Part shown: positions 17,230 through 25,835 of the stretch, one piece after another
How the letters are laid out: every line of letters begins with the position of its first letter
Numbering within the stretch: position 1 is the first letter of the stretch
Source: Oscillatoriophycideae cyanobacterium NC_groundwater_1537_Pr4_S-0.65um_50_18
GTDB lineage: Bacteria > Cyanobacteriota > Cyanobacteriia > Elainellales > Elainellaceae
Direction of reading: 5' to 3'
Length of the DNA: 64,000 bases
Assembly: GCA_016208305.1 (NCBI GenBank)
Contig: JACQYI010000036.1
Location: 124,001 to 188,000 of the forward strand
Translations under genes and position numbers: made by a program
Notes under the pieces: model-generated
Database searches by the model: none
What the model saw: the letters and a program-made list of their open reading frames with translations, nothing else
Told to the model about the DNA's origin: nothing

Positions 17230-17277
17230 CTATGAAATTTATTTTAGGAGGCACGTCTCCCAAAATAAATTTCATAG
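17230..17277. repeat. Dispersed palindrome, TATGAAATTTATTTT family, copy 1
   Basis: CTATGAAATTTATTTTAGGAG pairs with the mirror arm ending at 17277 in 20 of 21 positions around GCACGT. A near-identical palindrome lies at 52266-52313 and a decayed one near 36470. It sits between efeB and tlyA, where it could also terminate the efeO-efeB transcript. Confidence 0.85.
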
Positions 17278-17292
17278 ATGAAAGCATCAAGG

Positions 17293-18552
17293 CTATACAG
17301 CCTCTAGCAAAGACTGGGCGAGATAGCCATCCTGATTGGCGACACCGGGCAACGTAAAGAAATAGCCGCCGCCGATCGGCTTAATATACTCCTCTAGAGG
17401 TTCTCCGTTGAGGCGGTTTTGAACGCTCTCAAAGCCACGTTGCACATCCTGTTGAAAGGCGATAAACAGCAGCCCCATATCCAACTGTCCGGCCTGATCA
17501 ATGCCGCGCGAGTAGTGAAACCCTTTGCGCAGAATCCGGTTGGCTTCAGTTGCGGGCGTGCGCGGATTTGCCAACCGAATATGGGCATCTAGCGGGATCT
17601 TTTGGCCTTTGGGGTCTTTAGCATAATTCGGAATATCCTCTTCATGCGAGTAGCCCAAAGGCGCGCCAGTATCTCTAGAGCGTCCCATAATTTCTTCCTG
17701 TTCATCGAGGGCGGTGCGATCCCAAAACTCGACAAACATCCGAATAATTCTCACCACTTGGTAAGAGCCACCAATCGCCCAAGGTGGCTCGCCACTCTCG
17801 CGCTGTACCCAGACCAACCGATTCATCAAACGGCTGTCTTGGGAGTTGAGATTGGCCGTGCCGTCCTTAAACCCCAGCAAATTACGAACCGTTGTGCGGC
17901 GAGGGTGAGCATCGGCATCAGGTTGCTGAAACCCTGTAATTTGCCAGCGCAGCACTACCAGCCCAGAGAGCTGTTTGAGAATGTCTCGGAGTGCGTGAAT
18001 ATTGGTTTCGTTGTGGTTAGCGCAGAACTGCAAGAGCAGATCGCCGTGACAAAGGGCAGCATCGAGGCGATCGTTCGGGAATTTAGGCATTTCTGTGAGA
18101 TGCTTGGGGCGCAATGCCGCCAGCCCGTAGCGATCGTCAAACAGGGAGGCTCCTGCTGAAACGGTCACGGTCAGGTTGTCAGCCGCAAAACTGGCACCCA
18201 AAATGCCTGATCCGCTCGGAGGATATCGGGGATCGAGAGGTTCTAACCTGCCGCCAGTCATCAAGTAGTTGATCCGCTGGGTCAGGGTTTGAAATAGCCC
18301 TGTGAGTTCTGCTGGCGATCGCGCTGTGACATCGAGTGCCACCACCAGCGCCGCCGCCACTTCTGGCGTGACAATGCCGGGCTGGTGAATCCCCCAAAAA
18401 GGGATTGTTCCTGCATGGTTTGCCGCAGCGTTCACGCTGGCCTGGGCACGATCGCCCTTTAGACCGAAGAAACTGATGGCTCCTGTGGTGGCGATCGCAG
18501 AAGCGCCGACTAAGAATCCTCGACGACTCAAACGCCCTAGTTGTTGTGACAT
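17293..18552 (-). CDS. efeB: Dyp-type haem peroxidase, Tat-exported (EfeB-like)
   Basis: I start at the ATG at 18552, thirteen bases after efeO, because it gives a clean Tat signal SRRGFLVGASAIATTGAISFFG; a more upstream start would overlap efeO. The mature protein is a DyP peroxidase: LLGFKDGTANL is the GxxDG motif with the distal Asp, and HIRLANPRTP with the downstream RGFHYSRGI and LLFIAFQQDVQRGFESVQNRL are conserved structural segments. EfeB acts in the periplasm with EfeO in ferrous-iron uptake, reported as peroxidase or haem-iron extraction activity. Here it follows efeO directly, supporting that role. The permease EfeU is not in the window. Confidence 0.92.
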   Translation of the reverse strand: MSQQLGRLSRRGFLVGASAIATTGAISFFGLKGDRAQASVNAAANHAGTIPFWGIHQPGIVTPEVAAALVVALDVTARSPAELTGLFQTLTQRINYLMTGGRLEPLDPRYPPSGSGILGASFAADNLTVTVSAGASLFDDRYGLAALRPKHLTEMPKFPNDRLDAALCHGDLLLQFCANHNETNIHALRDILKQLSGLVVLRWQITGFQQPDADAHPRRTTVRNLLGFKDGTANLNSQDSRLMNRLVWVQRESGEPPWAIGGSYQVVRIIRMFVEFWDRTALDEQEEIMGRSRDTGAPLGYSHEEDIPNYAKDPKGQKIPLDAHIRLANPRTPATEANRILRKGFHYSRGIDQAGQLDMGLLFIAFQQDVQRGFESVQNRLNGEPLEEYIKPIGGGYFFTLPGVANQDGYLAQSLLEAV

Positions 18553-18565
18553 GGATCGCTCACCC

Positions 18566-19570
18566 TTAAACACCAATGACACCGCGCAGTTGAGCCAGGT
18601 TTTCGGCCAGCCTTGCCAGATCGGCCTGCAAGATCTGCTTATCTCTCAGGGTTAATTTGTCGTAGGTCATGAACCCGCCATCTGGAAGCGAGTATTTTTC
18701 CAGCATTTGATTCACGGCGGCAAAGTCGGTATCAATCTGCTGAAGTAAGGCCGGATTGACCCGCATCACGAGAGGCCGCACGAGTTCGACAATTTTCTCA
18801 GAACCTTCTACGTTTGCCTTAAAAGACCAGAAATCCATGCGGCTGTAGCGGTCTTCCTCGCCTGTGATCTTGCCTTGCGCCACCTCTTCGATCAACTCCG
18901 AAGCGCCTCTCACCATGTCTCGTGGCTCAATTTCTAGCGAAGCCACACAGGTTTCTAGCGCAGTCAAATCCTCCATGAGTTTTTGGGCAAAGGGTTCGTA
19001 TCCCTGGGTGGTGTTGTATTTGAACAGCCCCATCTCAATCCGATGAAATCCTGTAAATTCGGGATCCTCTTCACCCGTGAATTCATCGACCCGCAGATCG
19101 ATCGCTCGATCAAATGCATCAAAGGATTCTGCGATCGGTTCAATACGCTCCCAGCCCAAGCGCGATGAGCCATACAGCGATTTTGCCCCGGCTGTATCTC
19201 CGGCAATCACGCGATCGGTAAACACCTTGGCATCAACCAATAGCCGATCCACTTCCTGAACAACATAGGCTTTGTAGGCTGAAACTGCCTCTTCTAGCTC
19301 GGCTGGCTGAATGGCAGGATTGAGGTTAGGCGTCAGGATAATGCCGTCTTCGCCCCCTTCACCGCCTTCACCGCCTTCACCTCCCTCGCCCCCTAACCCT
19401 TTGCGACAGGGATCAAGGGTTTGAGCAGAAGCACTTGAAATCAAATTCACTGAGACAGCCGGGGACTCCAGAGAATGAGGGCTGGATAGTTCTACTACAG
19501 GACTGGCGCTCGCGATCAGATACGTGCCAACCCCAATCCAGATTTTAGTCTTTGTATTCATAACTGACAT
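18566..19570 (-). CDS. efeO: EfeO/imelysin-like (M75) iron-uptake periplasmic protein
   Basis: The 334-residue protein has a signal sequence (start ATG at 19570 or 19561) followed by a striking GGE-GGE-GGE-GGE-GGED linker encoded by a short tandem DNA repeat. The M75 domain follows: LEEAVSAYKAYVVQEVDRLL, SLYGSSRLGWERIEPIAE, and GFHRIEMGLF with the HxxE metal motif, then MDFWSFKANVEGSEKIVELVRPL. EfeO-type proteins bind iron in the periplasm for the EfeU permease. This one lacks the cupredoxin domain seen in E. coli EfeO, resembling the shorter EfeM form. It is the first gene of an efeO-efeB unit divergent from a PiuC-like dioxygenase gene, so an iron-limitation locus is likely. Confidence 0.88.
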   Translation of the reverse strand: MSVMNTKTKIWIGVGTYLIASASPVVELSSPHSLESPAVSVNLISSASAQTLDPCRKGLGGEGGEGGEGGEGGEDGIILTPNLNPAIQPAELEEAVSAYKAYVVQEVDRLLVDAKVFTDRVIAGDTAGAKSLYGSSRLGWERIEPIAESFDAFDRAIDLRVDEFTGEEDPEFTGFHRIEMGLFKYNTTQGYEPFAQKLMEDLTALETCVASLEIEPRDMVRGASELIEEVAQGKITGEEDRYSRMDFWSFKANVEGSEKIVELVRPLVMRVNPALLQQIDTDFAAVNQMLEKYSLPDGGFMTYDKLTLRDKQILQADLARLAENLAQLRGVIGV

Positions 19571-19840
19571 AAGTTCTCAAAAGCACGGTGAAGGAAGCTT
19601 CCCGATAGGGGAATCGATAGTCTCAACAAAAATTGAGAATTAATCGCAAGAGTACCATAAGTCGTAGTCTGTGAAAATGCTTGATATAGGCAAATTTAGC
19701 GATCGCCTTTCTCTAAAACTTGGTCAGGCTTCTCAATTTCGCTGGCTCAGTAATGCCTATAGACCTGTGATATGGTGAGTTTATCCCTGCCCAAAAAGCT
19801 GCTTTTATTGCCAGAATTCGTTATTAACTGAGCCGGATTA

Positions 19841-20512
19841 ATGCTTCTTTATATTGCTAATGTTTTGACGGCTGACGAATTAGACCGCCTTCATTCTCAA
19901 CTCAACTCAGATGACTTTATCGACGGCAAAGCCACTGCTGGCTGGCATGCTCGTCTGGTCAAACGCAACACCCAACTCCGGAGTGATGCGCCCATCCTGC
20001 CCAAAGTACAAAGCGTGATTGAGCAAGCGCTAAAGCAGAATCCGCTGTTTCAAATGGCCGCCTTGCCCAAAACCCTCAGCCCCATCCTGTTCAGCCGCTA
20101 CGAAACGGGCATGAGCTATGGCAGCCATGTGGATAATGCGTTTATGGGAGATGCTACCCGAATGCGATCGGATTTGTCGCTGACGCTGTTTTTGAGTGAG
20201 CCAACAGCCTATGCAGGCGGTGAGTTAGTGATTGAGTCTACTCAAGGGGAACAGTCGTTTAAGCTGGATGCAGGCTCAATGGTGCTTTATCCCTCTTCGA
20301 CACTGCATCGGGTGGAACCTGTGGTAGAGGGTGTGCGCATGGCTGCTGTAGCTTGGGTGCAAAGCCTTGTAAAAGAAGTGACTGAGCGTGAAATTTTGTT
20401 TGACCTGGAAACAGCCCGTCAGGCGATTTTTGCTAAGCATGGCAAAACAGCAGAGTTTGATTTGCTGTCAAAAACTTATGCTAATTTACTCAGAAAGTGG
20501 GGCGACTTGTAG
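19841..20512 (+). CDS. Fe(II)/2-oxoglutarate dioxygenase, PiuC/YbiX (PKHD-type)
   Basis: The 223-residue protein is a PKHD-type hydroxylase. The iron-binding HxD is in GMSYGSHVDNAFM, the distal His in SSTLHRVEPVVEGVRMAAVAWVQS, and the 2-oxoglutarate Arg two strands later in GVR. MLLYIANVLTADELDRL and GKATAGWHARLVKRNTQLR are typical N-terminal motifs. PiuC homologues are usually iron-repressed and lie beside TonB-dependent siderophore receptors. Here the partner is the divergent efeO-efeB pair, which fits a role in iron acquisition, probably processing a ferric ligand. No receptor gene is in view. The natural substrate of PiuC enzymes is unknown. Confidence 0.92.
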   Translation: MLLYIANVLTADELDRLHSQLNSDDFIDGKATAGWHARLVKRNTQLRSDAPILPKVQSVIEQALKQNPLFQMAALPKTLSPILFSRYETGMSYGSHVDNAFMGDATRMRSDLSLTLFLSEPTAYAGGELVIESTQGEQSFKLDAGSMVLYPSSTLHRVEPVVEGVRMAAVAWVQSLVKEVTEREILFDLETARQAIFAKHGKTAEFDLLSKTYANLLRKWGDL

Positions 20513-20993
20513 GACTTTGTAAGATTGCCCCTAATAAGATTGTCCCTAAAGGGTATTTGAAAAATCAGAATTGCTGCCCGAACCGCCCTCTATATCCCCC
20601 AATTCTGGGGGACTTTGAACAGAATTTAGCCATGTGCTTCGCTCACACCAGCGAACGCAAGTTCCTCAAAATTAAGGGGCAAATTGCTTATTGCTGACCC
20701 AAACATTTTAAGCGGCCGCCCAAATATGCTACATGCGTGTTACAATGTGTAGTCATAAACTTTGGAAAGTCTTTTCAGCCTGTTGCCTTTATAAATTTCC
20801 CTCAGATCCAGATAGAGAGATCTAGATAGAGCCGCATCTAATCAGCGTTGCTGTATCGGCTCAAATCCTCTAGCTGCCAAGATTTGAATACCCAAGCTTC
20901 CACAGCCGTCTTTATCGTTTATCACCGCCGTTTATCACCTCTGAGTGTCATCGTTATCTACCCCATGCCAACACCCGGCAAGGACAAAGTATC
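20513..20993. other. Intergenic gap with short dispersed repeat
   Basis: The gap holds the CCCCCAATTCTGGGGG repeat at 20596-20620 and the leader region of the ABC exporter. An in-frame ORF overlapping the dioxygenase stop (20497-20697) runs over this repeat and is not a gene. Confidence 0.45.
20596..20620 (+). repeat. CCCCCAATTCTGGGGG dispersed repeat, copy 1
   Basis: CCCCCAATTCTGGGGG followed by ACTTTGAAC. The same 25-bp unit occurs twice, in opposite orientations, at 34373-34434. Confidence 0.8.
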
Positions 20994-22811
20994 ATGCAAA
21001 AACTTCTAGATATTCTGCAATATTATCGATCGTACTGGACGATTTCGATCTTAAGTATTGCGGCAAGTAGCTCTTTTGAAATTATTGATCTGGCGGTTCC
21101 TTACACGATCGGACAGCTTTTAAACGTGCTCTCAGGGCAATCCTTAGATACCTTTCTTCAGACAGGTATTGATCAAATAGCCCAAGGGATCGGTCAGACG
21201 GGCGATCGCAATTTTGAGCTGATGGTATTGCTTAGCATTATCTTTGTGGTCACGGTCGTGCGTGCGCCGCTTCAGCCTTGGCTAGGCGGCTGGTTTCACT
21301 GGGATATTTCTTTTAGAGCAAGGCGAGATCACTCTATAGAAGCCATTTCTAAAGTTCTAACGCTGCCGCTAGAGTTCTACGATGAAAATAACCCTGGACG
21401 AATTGCAGGTCGGGTGGCGCGAGGGCTGTCAAACCATACTTGGACTTATCCTGAAATTGCTGGACAAATGATCCCTAAAGGCTTTCGAGTGCTGGGAATC
21501 TTTGTGATTATTCTGCTGATTGAGTGGCGAATTGCGCTGCTTTTTCTCCTTTCCTTTGCTGTCATTCTCAGCTTCACAGTCAAGAATCTGATCCACCTGA
21601 TTAAGAAAGAAGAGCGGCTGGATAAATACGAAGAAAATACTGAAAGTCATACTTCTGAAATCATCACCAATATCAAAACGGTGAAAGCCTTTGCGACAGA
21701 GGCAGATGAGCTAAAGCGACAGCAGAAGAGAATTGAACGGCAATTTAAATTTCTCAACTACCGCATTCATCTGGGGTATACCAAGCTGTTTTCCTGGCAG
21801 CGATTGGTGATTGAATCTTCAGTGTTTTCGGTGCTGGCTCTCACGCTATGGGCAACAGTGCAGGGGCAAATATCTCTAGGCCATTTTGTCACCACGCTAA
21901 CCGTGTCTAGCATGGCCTATGCTGAGCTAGAGCCCATTAGCCAGCTTTCGGAAGTGTTTGCCCGTCGCTATGCCTCTATGAAAAGCCTGCATGAGTTTTT
22001 GGCGCTGCCCAGCGGCAAAGATGCAGCCAGTCTAGAGGATGCGCCTGAGGCAGTTCGCAACTATCAATTTACGGGTAAGGTGCATTTCGATCGCCTCAGT
22101 TTTGGCTATGACGAGAAGCAGCCTGTTCTGCAAGATATCAACCTGCTGATTGAACCCAATCAGACTGTGGCGTTAGTTGGGCGATCGGGTTCGGGAAAAT
22201 CAACGCTGGTTAAGCTACTCTTCCGCTACTTTGACCCCCAACAGGGTGGAATCTTGATCGACGGACAGGATGTGCGATCGCTGGATGTGACGGGTTATCG
22301 TAAGCGGCTGGCGATCGTTCACCAAGAGGTGGATGTGTTCAACGGCACGCTGCTAGATAACCTCACCTATGGCAACCCTAATGTATCGATGGCAGAAATT
22401 CAGGAAGCCTGTGACATTGCCCGCGTGGATGAGTTTGTGCGGCTGCTGCCCAAGGGCTACAAGACCGTCGTGGGAGAGCGAGGCGTGCGCCTCTCAGGGG
22501 GACAGCGACAGCGATTGGGCATTGCTCGCGCTTTGCTCATGAATCCAGATGTGCTGGTATTTGACGAAGCGACTTCTAGCCTAGACTATGAGTCAGAGCG
22601 ATCGATCCAGCTTGCCATGCGCAGCATCTTGGGGACACGTACCACCATTATCATCGCTCACCGTTTGAGTACTGTGCGTGAGGCCGATAAAATTGTCGTT
22701 CTTGATAGCGGTCGCATTCTTGAAGTGGGCAGCCACCATGAGTTGCTGCATCATGGCGGTATCTATAACCGCCTACATAAGCTTCAAGAAACAGGTGAGC
22801 TGTTAGTGTAA
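20994..22811 (+). CDS. ABC exporter half-transporter (fused membrane and ATPase domains)
   Basis: The 605-residue protein has an N-terminal type I ABC exporter membrane domain (about residues 1-320, six predicted helices including ILSIAASSSFEIIDLAV and VLGIFVIILLIEWRIALLFLL). A complete ATPase follows: Walker A GRSGSGKSTLVKLLF, Q-loop VHQEVDVFNGTLLDN, signature LSGGQRQRLGIARAL, Walker B VLVFDEATSSLDYESE, switch IAHRLSTVREAD. It should work as a homodimer exporting lipids, peptides or drugs. AAGGAC eight bases upstream supports the start. No accessory protein, peptide precursor or second half-transporter is adjacent. A HIP1-based terminator follows at 22838. Substrate is unassigned. Confidence 0.93.
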   Translation: MQKLLDILQYYRSYWTISILSIAASSSFEIIDLAVPYTIGQLLNVLSGQSLDTFLQTGIDQIAQGIGQTGDRNFELMVLLSIIFVVTVVRAPLQPWLGGWFHWDISFRARRDHSIEAISKVLTLPLEFYDENNPGRIAGRVARGLSNHTWTYPEIAGQMIPKGFRVLGIFVIILLIEWRIALLFLLSFAVILSFTVKNLIHLIKKEERLDKYEENTESHTSEIITNIKTVKAFATEADELKRQQKRIERQFKFLNYRIHLGYTKLFSWQRLVIESSVFSVLALTLWATVQGQISLGHFVTTLTVSSMAYAELEPISQLSEVFARRYASMKSLHEFLALPSGKDAASLEDAPEAVRNYQFTGKVHFDRLSFGYDEKQPVLQDINLLIEPNQTVALVGRSGSGKSTLVKLLFRYFDPQQGGILIDGQDVRSLDVTGYRKRLAIVHQEVDVFNGTLLDNLTYGNPNVSMAEIQEACDIARVDEFVRLLPKGYKTVVGERGVRLSGGQRQRLGIARALLMNPDVLVFDEATSSLDYESERSIQLAMRSILGTRTTIIIAHRLSTVREADKIVVLDSGRILEVGSHHELLHHGGIYNRLHKLQETGELLV

Positions 22812-22837
22812 TAGAACGCAGCCAGCATTAACGTAGC

Positions 22838-22900
22838 AAAAGAGCGATCGCTTTTCTCACGATGAAACTTCTCATCCTGTAGAGGGCGATCGCTCTTTTT
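22838..22900 (+). terminator. Intrinsic terminator built from two HIP1 octamers
   Basis: AAAAGAGCGATCGC pairs perfectly over 14 bp with GCGATCGCTCTTTT across a 34-nt loop and ends in TTTTT. It lies 27 bp after the exporter stop. Confidence 0.8.
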
Positions 22901-22956
22901 ACTGGGCGTTAATTAATTCATTAGCTGACTAAGCCATTAAACGGCTTAAATGCTAG

Positions 22957-23496
22957 CTATGCGTTTTCCCAAATCTGGCGAACCGTACCGGGAAGAAATT
23001 GAGCAATCTCTTGGATTCGCTCCGACGGTAGCTCAGCTTTAGTAGCTGAGAAAACTGCTCCTACCATATCTTCTGCCTTAACGTGAGCGGGCAGACCTGC
23101 TTCCTGCTGTACACGGAACAGGAACGTTTTATCTTCTATTTTTAGAGTAGGCCGAATGCGGCTAAGGAAATGAACCAGTGGGTTCGTGTCTTGCCAAAGA
23201 TCTTCTACTTCGGTCGCTAGAGGTGTAGCCGTGTAGATGGTTTTATCGTCGTTATTTTCCACCAAGGGTGCATGTAGGTCTTCGGCAACATGATCGACTG
23301 CTTCATTGGTCATCAAGTCGCGCATCGTGCGAAAGACGACTTCTGTAATATCTCTGGCATCATACAAATCAGCGAGTTTGCCTTGAGCCATCACCTTTTC
23401 TAAAAATGAGCGATGTTGACCCGAAGGAACTTCTCTAGTATTCGTGACTTCGGTGGCATCATTTACAGAATTAGCGTTGTAAGTCTCATCTAGCAT
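22957..23496 (-). CDS. DUF2267 family protein
   Basis: The 179-residue protein has two imperfect DUF2267 repeats: FLEKVMAQGKLADLYDARDITEVVFRTMRDLMTNEAVDHVAEDL and AGLPAHVKAEDMVGAVFSATKAELPSERIQEIAQFLPGTVRQIW. The second ends in the characteristic LP...W of the family. DUF2267 proteins are small, helical, soluble and of unknown function; many are stress-associated. The N-terminal 30 residues are low in structure. The gene stands alone, convergent with the ABC exporter, with a leader of over 700 bp behind it. No function can be given. Confidence 0.8.
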   Translation of the reverse strand: MLDETYNANSVNDATEVTNTREVPSGQHRSFLEKVMAQGKLADLYDARDITEVVFRTMRDLMTNEAVDHVAEDLHAPLVENNDDKTIYTATPLATEVEDLWQDTNPLVHFLSRIRPTLKIEDKTFLFRVQQEAGLPAHVKAEDMVGAVFSATKAELPSERIQEIAQFLPGTVRQIWENA

Positions 23497-24215
23497 AGGT
23501 TTCTCTCATCCTTAATGTGTAAACGACAGATAATCTGCAATCGCTATAGAATTAGCTGCAAGCGATTCAGTTGTCTGTAGCATCACACAGGTTAAGAAAA
23601 CTTAGCATTCCTCTAAAGTTTGAGATTTGTATAAATGGGCTTGCTCTTTTTGCTTGTTCTTTTATCTACTCTTGGCGATCGAAAATAGGATTTCTGCAGG
23701 ATGAGTTAGCGCAGCGTAACCCATGCTGTCAAAGGTTTTCATCTCTTGGAAAAGCCTAATAAATGAGTCTGGATACACTGTTACAGAAAAGATCTGTCAG
23801 TCAATCAGGAGCTTTTAGGCAACCAGAGCTGTTCACTCAGTCGATACCTTGACAGCAAATAAAGATCTATCCGATTTTCAGGACTGAGTCCATCTGAAGA
23901 GAGACAAAATTTTTATTAATTACATCGAAAATGATGATGAGCGGTTCATGTAGCAGGTTTATCGATGGATTGAGGGTTTGCGATCGATTGAGTAGGTGAT
24001 GGGACAAGCTTTTGGGATAGATTTTGGAATTGCAGCTGGAATTACAGGATCTTAGAGAAGAGGTCTCAGAGAAAAGTCTTAGACGGGAATCCCCCATAGG
24101 CGCTACTGCTCGAAAATGTGCTCAAGAATGATGCTCAAGAAACGATAGAACTCCAGTCTTAACCCTAATTGCTACCTGAAGCTTAGCCAAATACCCTAGA
24201 TGGGAAAGGACTTTT
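23497..24215. other. Long divergent intergenic region
   Basis: It contains a GGATGAGTTAGCGCAGCGTAACC-like repeat near 23698 and an AGAAAAGATCTGTCAGTCAA repeat at 23785-23804. Short ORFs on both strands lack family resemblance. AAAGGA before 24216 is the ribosome site of the glycosyltransferase gene. Confidence 0.45.
23785..23804 (+). repeat. AGAAAAGATCTGTCAGTCAA dispersed repeat, copy 1
   Basis: This 20-mer is found again, exact and in reverse orientation, at 34104-34123, where it forms one end of an inverted-repeat element. Confidence 0.85.
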
Positions 24216-25445
24216 ATGCAGAGTGATTGCTTACCAGCAGTTGCGACAGTTTCGCAATGCCCAATTGCCGCTCGTTTAGCGGTACCTCTGGTGGCAAAAC
24301 AGCCTTTAGAGCAATGTAGTACCTGCGTCATTATTCCAGTGCGCAACGAAGCAAAAACGATAGGGGCAACCCTAGATGCTTTGCGAACTCAAATTGATCT
24401 ACAAGGATATCCTCTAGACTTCGCCACCTATGAAGTCATTGTGCTGGCCAATAATTGTACTGATGATTCGGCTGCGATCGCTCGTCAATATGCGACACGC
24501 TACCCTGAGTTTATCCTCCACGTTGTAGAAAAAGCGCTGCCTCCCTCTCAAGCCTATATTGGGTATGTTCGACAGCTTCTCATGGATGAAGCCTACTCGC
24601 GGCTAATAGGTTTAGGCCAAAATCGGGGCGTTATCGCTTCTACCGATGGTGATACTCGCGTTGCCCCGACCTGGATAGCCGAAACCCTAAAGGAAATTCA
24701 TCAAGGTGCCGATGCAGTCTCTGGTCGTCTGTTGACCGATCGGTGCGATCGCGCCTCACTCGATACCTACACGCGCACCTGCTATTTGCGGGCGGTAGGC
24801 TATGGCTATCTCGGTGTAGAACTAGAGGCTTACATTGATCCTGATACTTTTGATCAGTTGCCGCGCCATCATCAGCACGGGGGTGCGAGTCTGGCTGTCA
24901 CGGCTGAAATGTACGCGATCGCCGGAGGAATGCCTGCGGTTCGCACGCCTGAAGACGTTGCCTTTTATCAAGCCTTGGTGCGAGTTGGCGCTCGGTTTCG
25001 CCACAGCTTGCGAGTACAGGTCTTTACCTCGATTCGACAACAGGGACGCACAGATAACGGTATGGCAAACCAACTGCATCAGTGGAGCTTGGGTCGCCAA
25101 CCTCAGCTAGTCGAGTCGGCGGCTGCCCTTGAAACTCGCCTTCAGGGGCGCAGACATCTGCGTAAATTGTGGAACGCTATGCTGAGAGGCTATCAGCCGC
25201 AAGAGCAAGAGATTAACGCGATCGCTAAGCTATTGCATATTAGCCCTCAATGGCTTAGCCATAGGCTGGCGCAGTACGATTCGTTTGCTGAGCTATTTGG
25301 GTTAATTGAGCAACGCCAAGGGCAGGAAGGGCATTGGCAAAAAGCATGGAAACCTGTAGATATTCGGCAGGCGATCGCTGATTTGCGAATTCGAGTCAAT
25401 CGCTTACGCTCTAAGGACTTGTTGGGAAACTCTGGTCTTAGCTAA
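24216..25445 (+). CDS. Family 2 glycosyltransferase
   Basis: The 409-residue protein has a GT-A fold typical of GT2: TCVIIPVRNEAKTIGATLDAL, FATYEVIVLANNCTDDSAAIARQYA and the nucleotide-sugar DxD region ASTDGDTRVAPTWIAETLKEI, with GGASLAVTAEMYAIAGGMP later. There is no transmembrane segment, so it is cytosolic. The C-terminal 120 residues are helical and unassigned. It converges on a methyltransferase / PIG-L deacetylase / acyl-CoA dehydrogenase unit. I recall this foursome as a recurrent gene neighbourhood in bacteria, suggesting that the glycosyltransferase product is further N-deacetylated and methylated. A repeat element occupies the space between them. Confidence 0.85.
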   Translation: MQSDCLPAVATVSQCPIAARLAVPLVAKQPLEQCSTCVIIPVRNEAKTIGATLDALRTQIDLQGYPLDFATYEVIVLANNCTDDSAAIARQYATRYPEFILHVVEKALPPSQAYIGYVRQLLMDEAYSRLIGLGQNRGVIASTDGDTRVAPTWIAETLKEIHQGADAVSGRLLTDRCDRASLDTYTRTCYLRAVGYGYLGVELEAYIDPDTFDQLPRHHQHGGASLAVTAEMYAIAGGMPAVRTPEDVAFYQALVRVGARFRHSLRVQVFTSIRQQGRTDNGMANQLHQWSLGRQPQLVESAAALETRLQGRRHLRKLWNAMLRGYQPQEQEINAIAKLLHISPQWLSHRLAQYDSFAELFGLIEQRQGQEGHWQKAWKPVDIRQAIADLRIRVNRLRSKDLLGNSGLS

Positions 25446-25835
25446 TAGAGCGTTAACGATATGAACCACTCCTAGCCGTACATCTCGTCGTTAGGGGAGC
25501 AGATATTTTGAGTGATGAGAGAGGGGGATGATGGGAAAGCGAACAACGGCGATTGCATCATCCCATTCTCCCGCTCTTGTAACATTGAGAGGCTCCCCTA
25601 ACTGCCAGATATGCCCCTCTTAGCCGCTTCGCTAATCTAGTTGTATGTGACAGAATTGCTCTGTGATTTTGCCATAAATAGCCGCTCGATCGCTTTAGGA
25701 AACGGGTTGCACTCTAGCTGCATAGGCTTAAGATCGGGACACGACTGTAGGGAGATTAGACTCTCCCCACAGCCGCTAACCTGCCATCTGGGCGAACAGA
25801 GGGCTAGCTGAGTTGATTTGCTTTATTGTAAATCA
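25446..25835. other. Intergenic gap between convergent genes
   Basis: The gap is largely filled by the inverted-repeat-bounded element at 25481-25601, followed by about 230 bp without a recognisable gene. GGGGAGAG/CTCTCCCC-like pairs near 25750 suggest a further hairpin. Confidence 0.45.
25481..25601 (+). repeat. MITE-like element with 10-bp terminal inverted repeats
   Basis: The 56 bp at 25481-25536 match 10323-10378. Within it TTAGGGGAGC (25491-25500) has a perfect inverse GCTCCCCTAA at 25592-25601. An inner imperfect arm pair (GGGATGATGGGA and TCCCATTCTCCC) lets the whole fold into one long hairpin. It is noncoding and looks like a small mobile or structured repeat. Confidence 0.75.

Noticed and set aside
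19571-19840. Fur box in the divergent efeO/dioxygenase promoter (TTGAGAATTAATC near 19633)
   Set aside because: Only partial similarity to the 19-bp Fur consensus; iron control is inferred from gene content, not from this site.
20497-20697. 66-codon ORF overlapping the end of the dioxygenase gene
   Set aside because: It runs through the CCCCCAATTCTGGGGG repeat and has no family resemblance.
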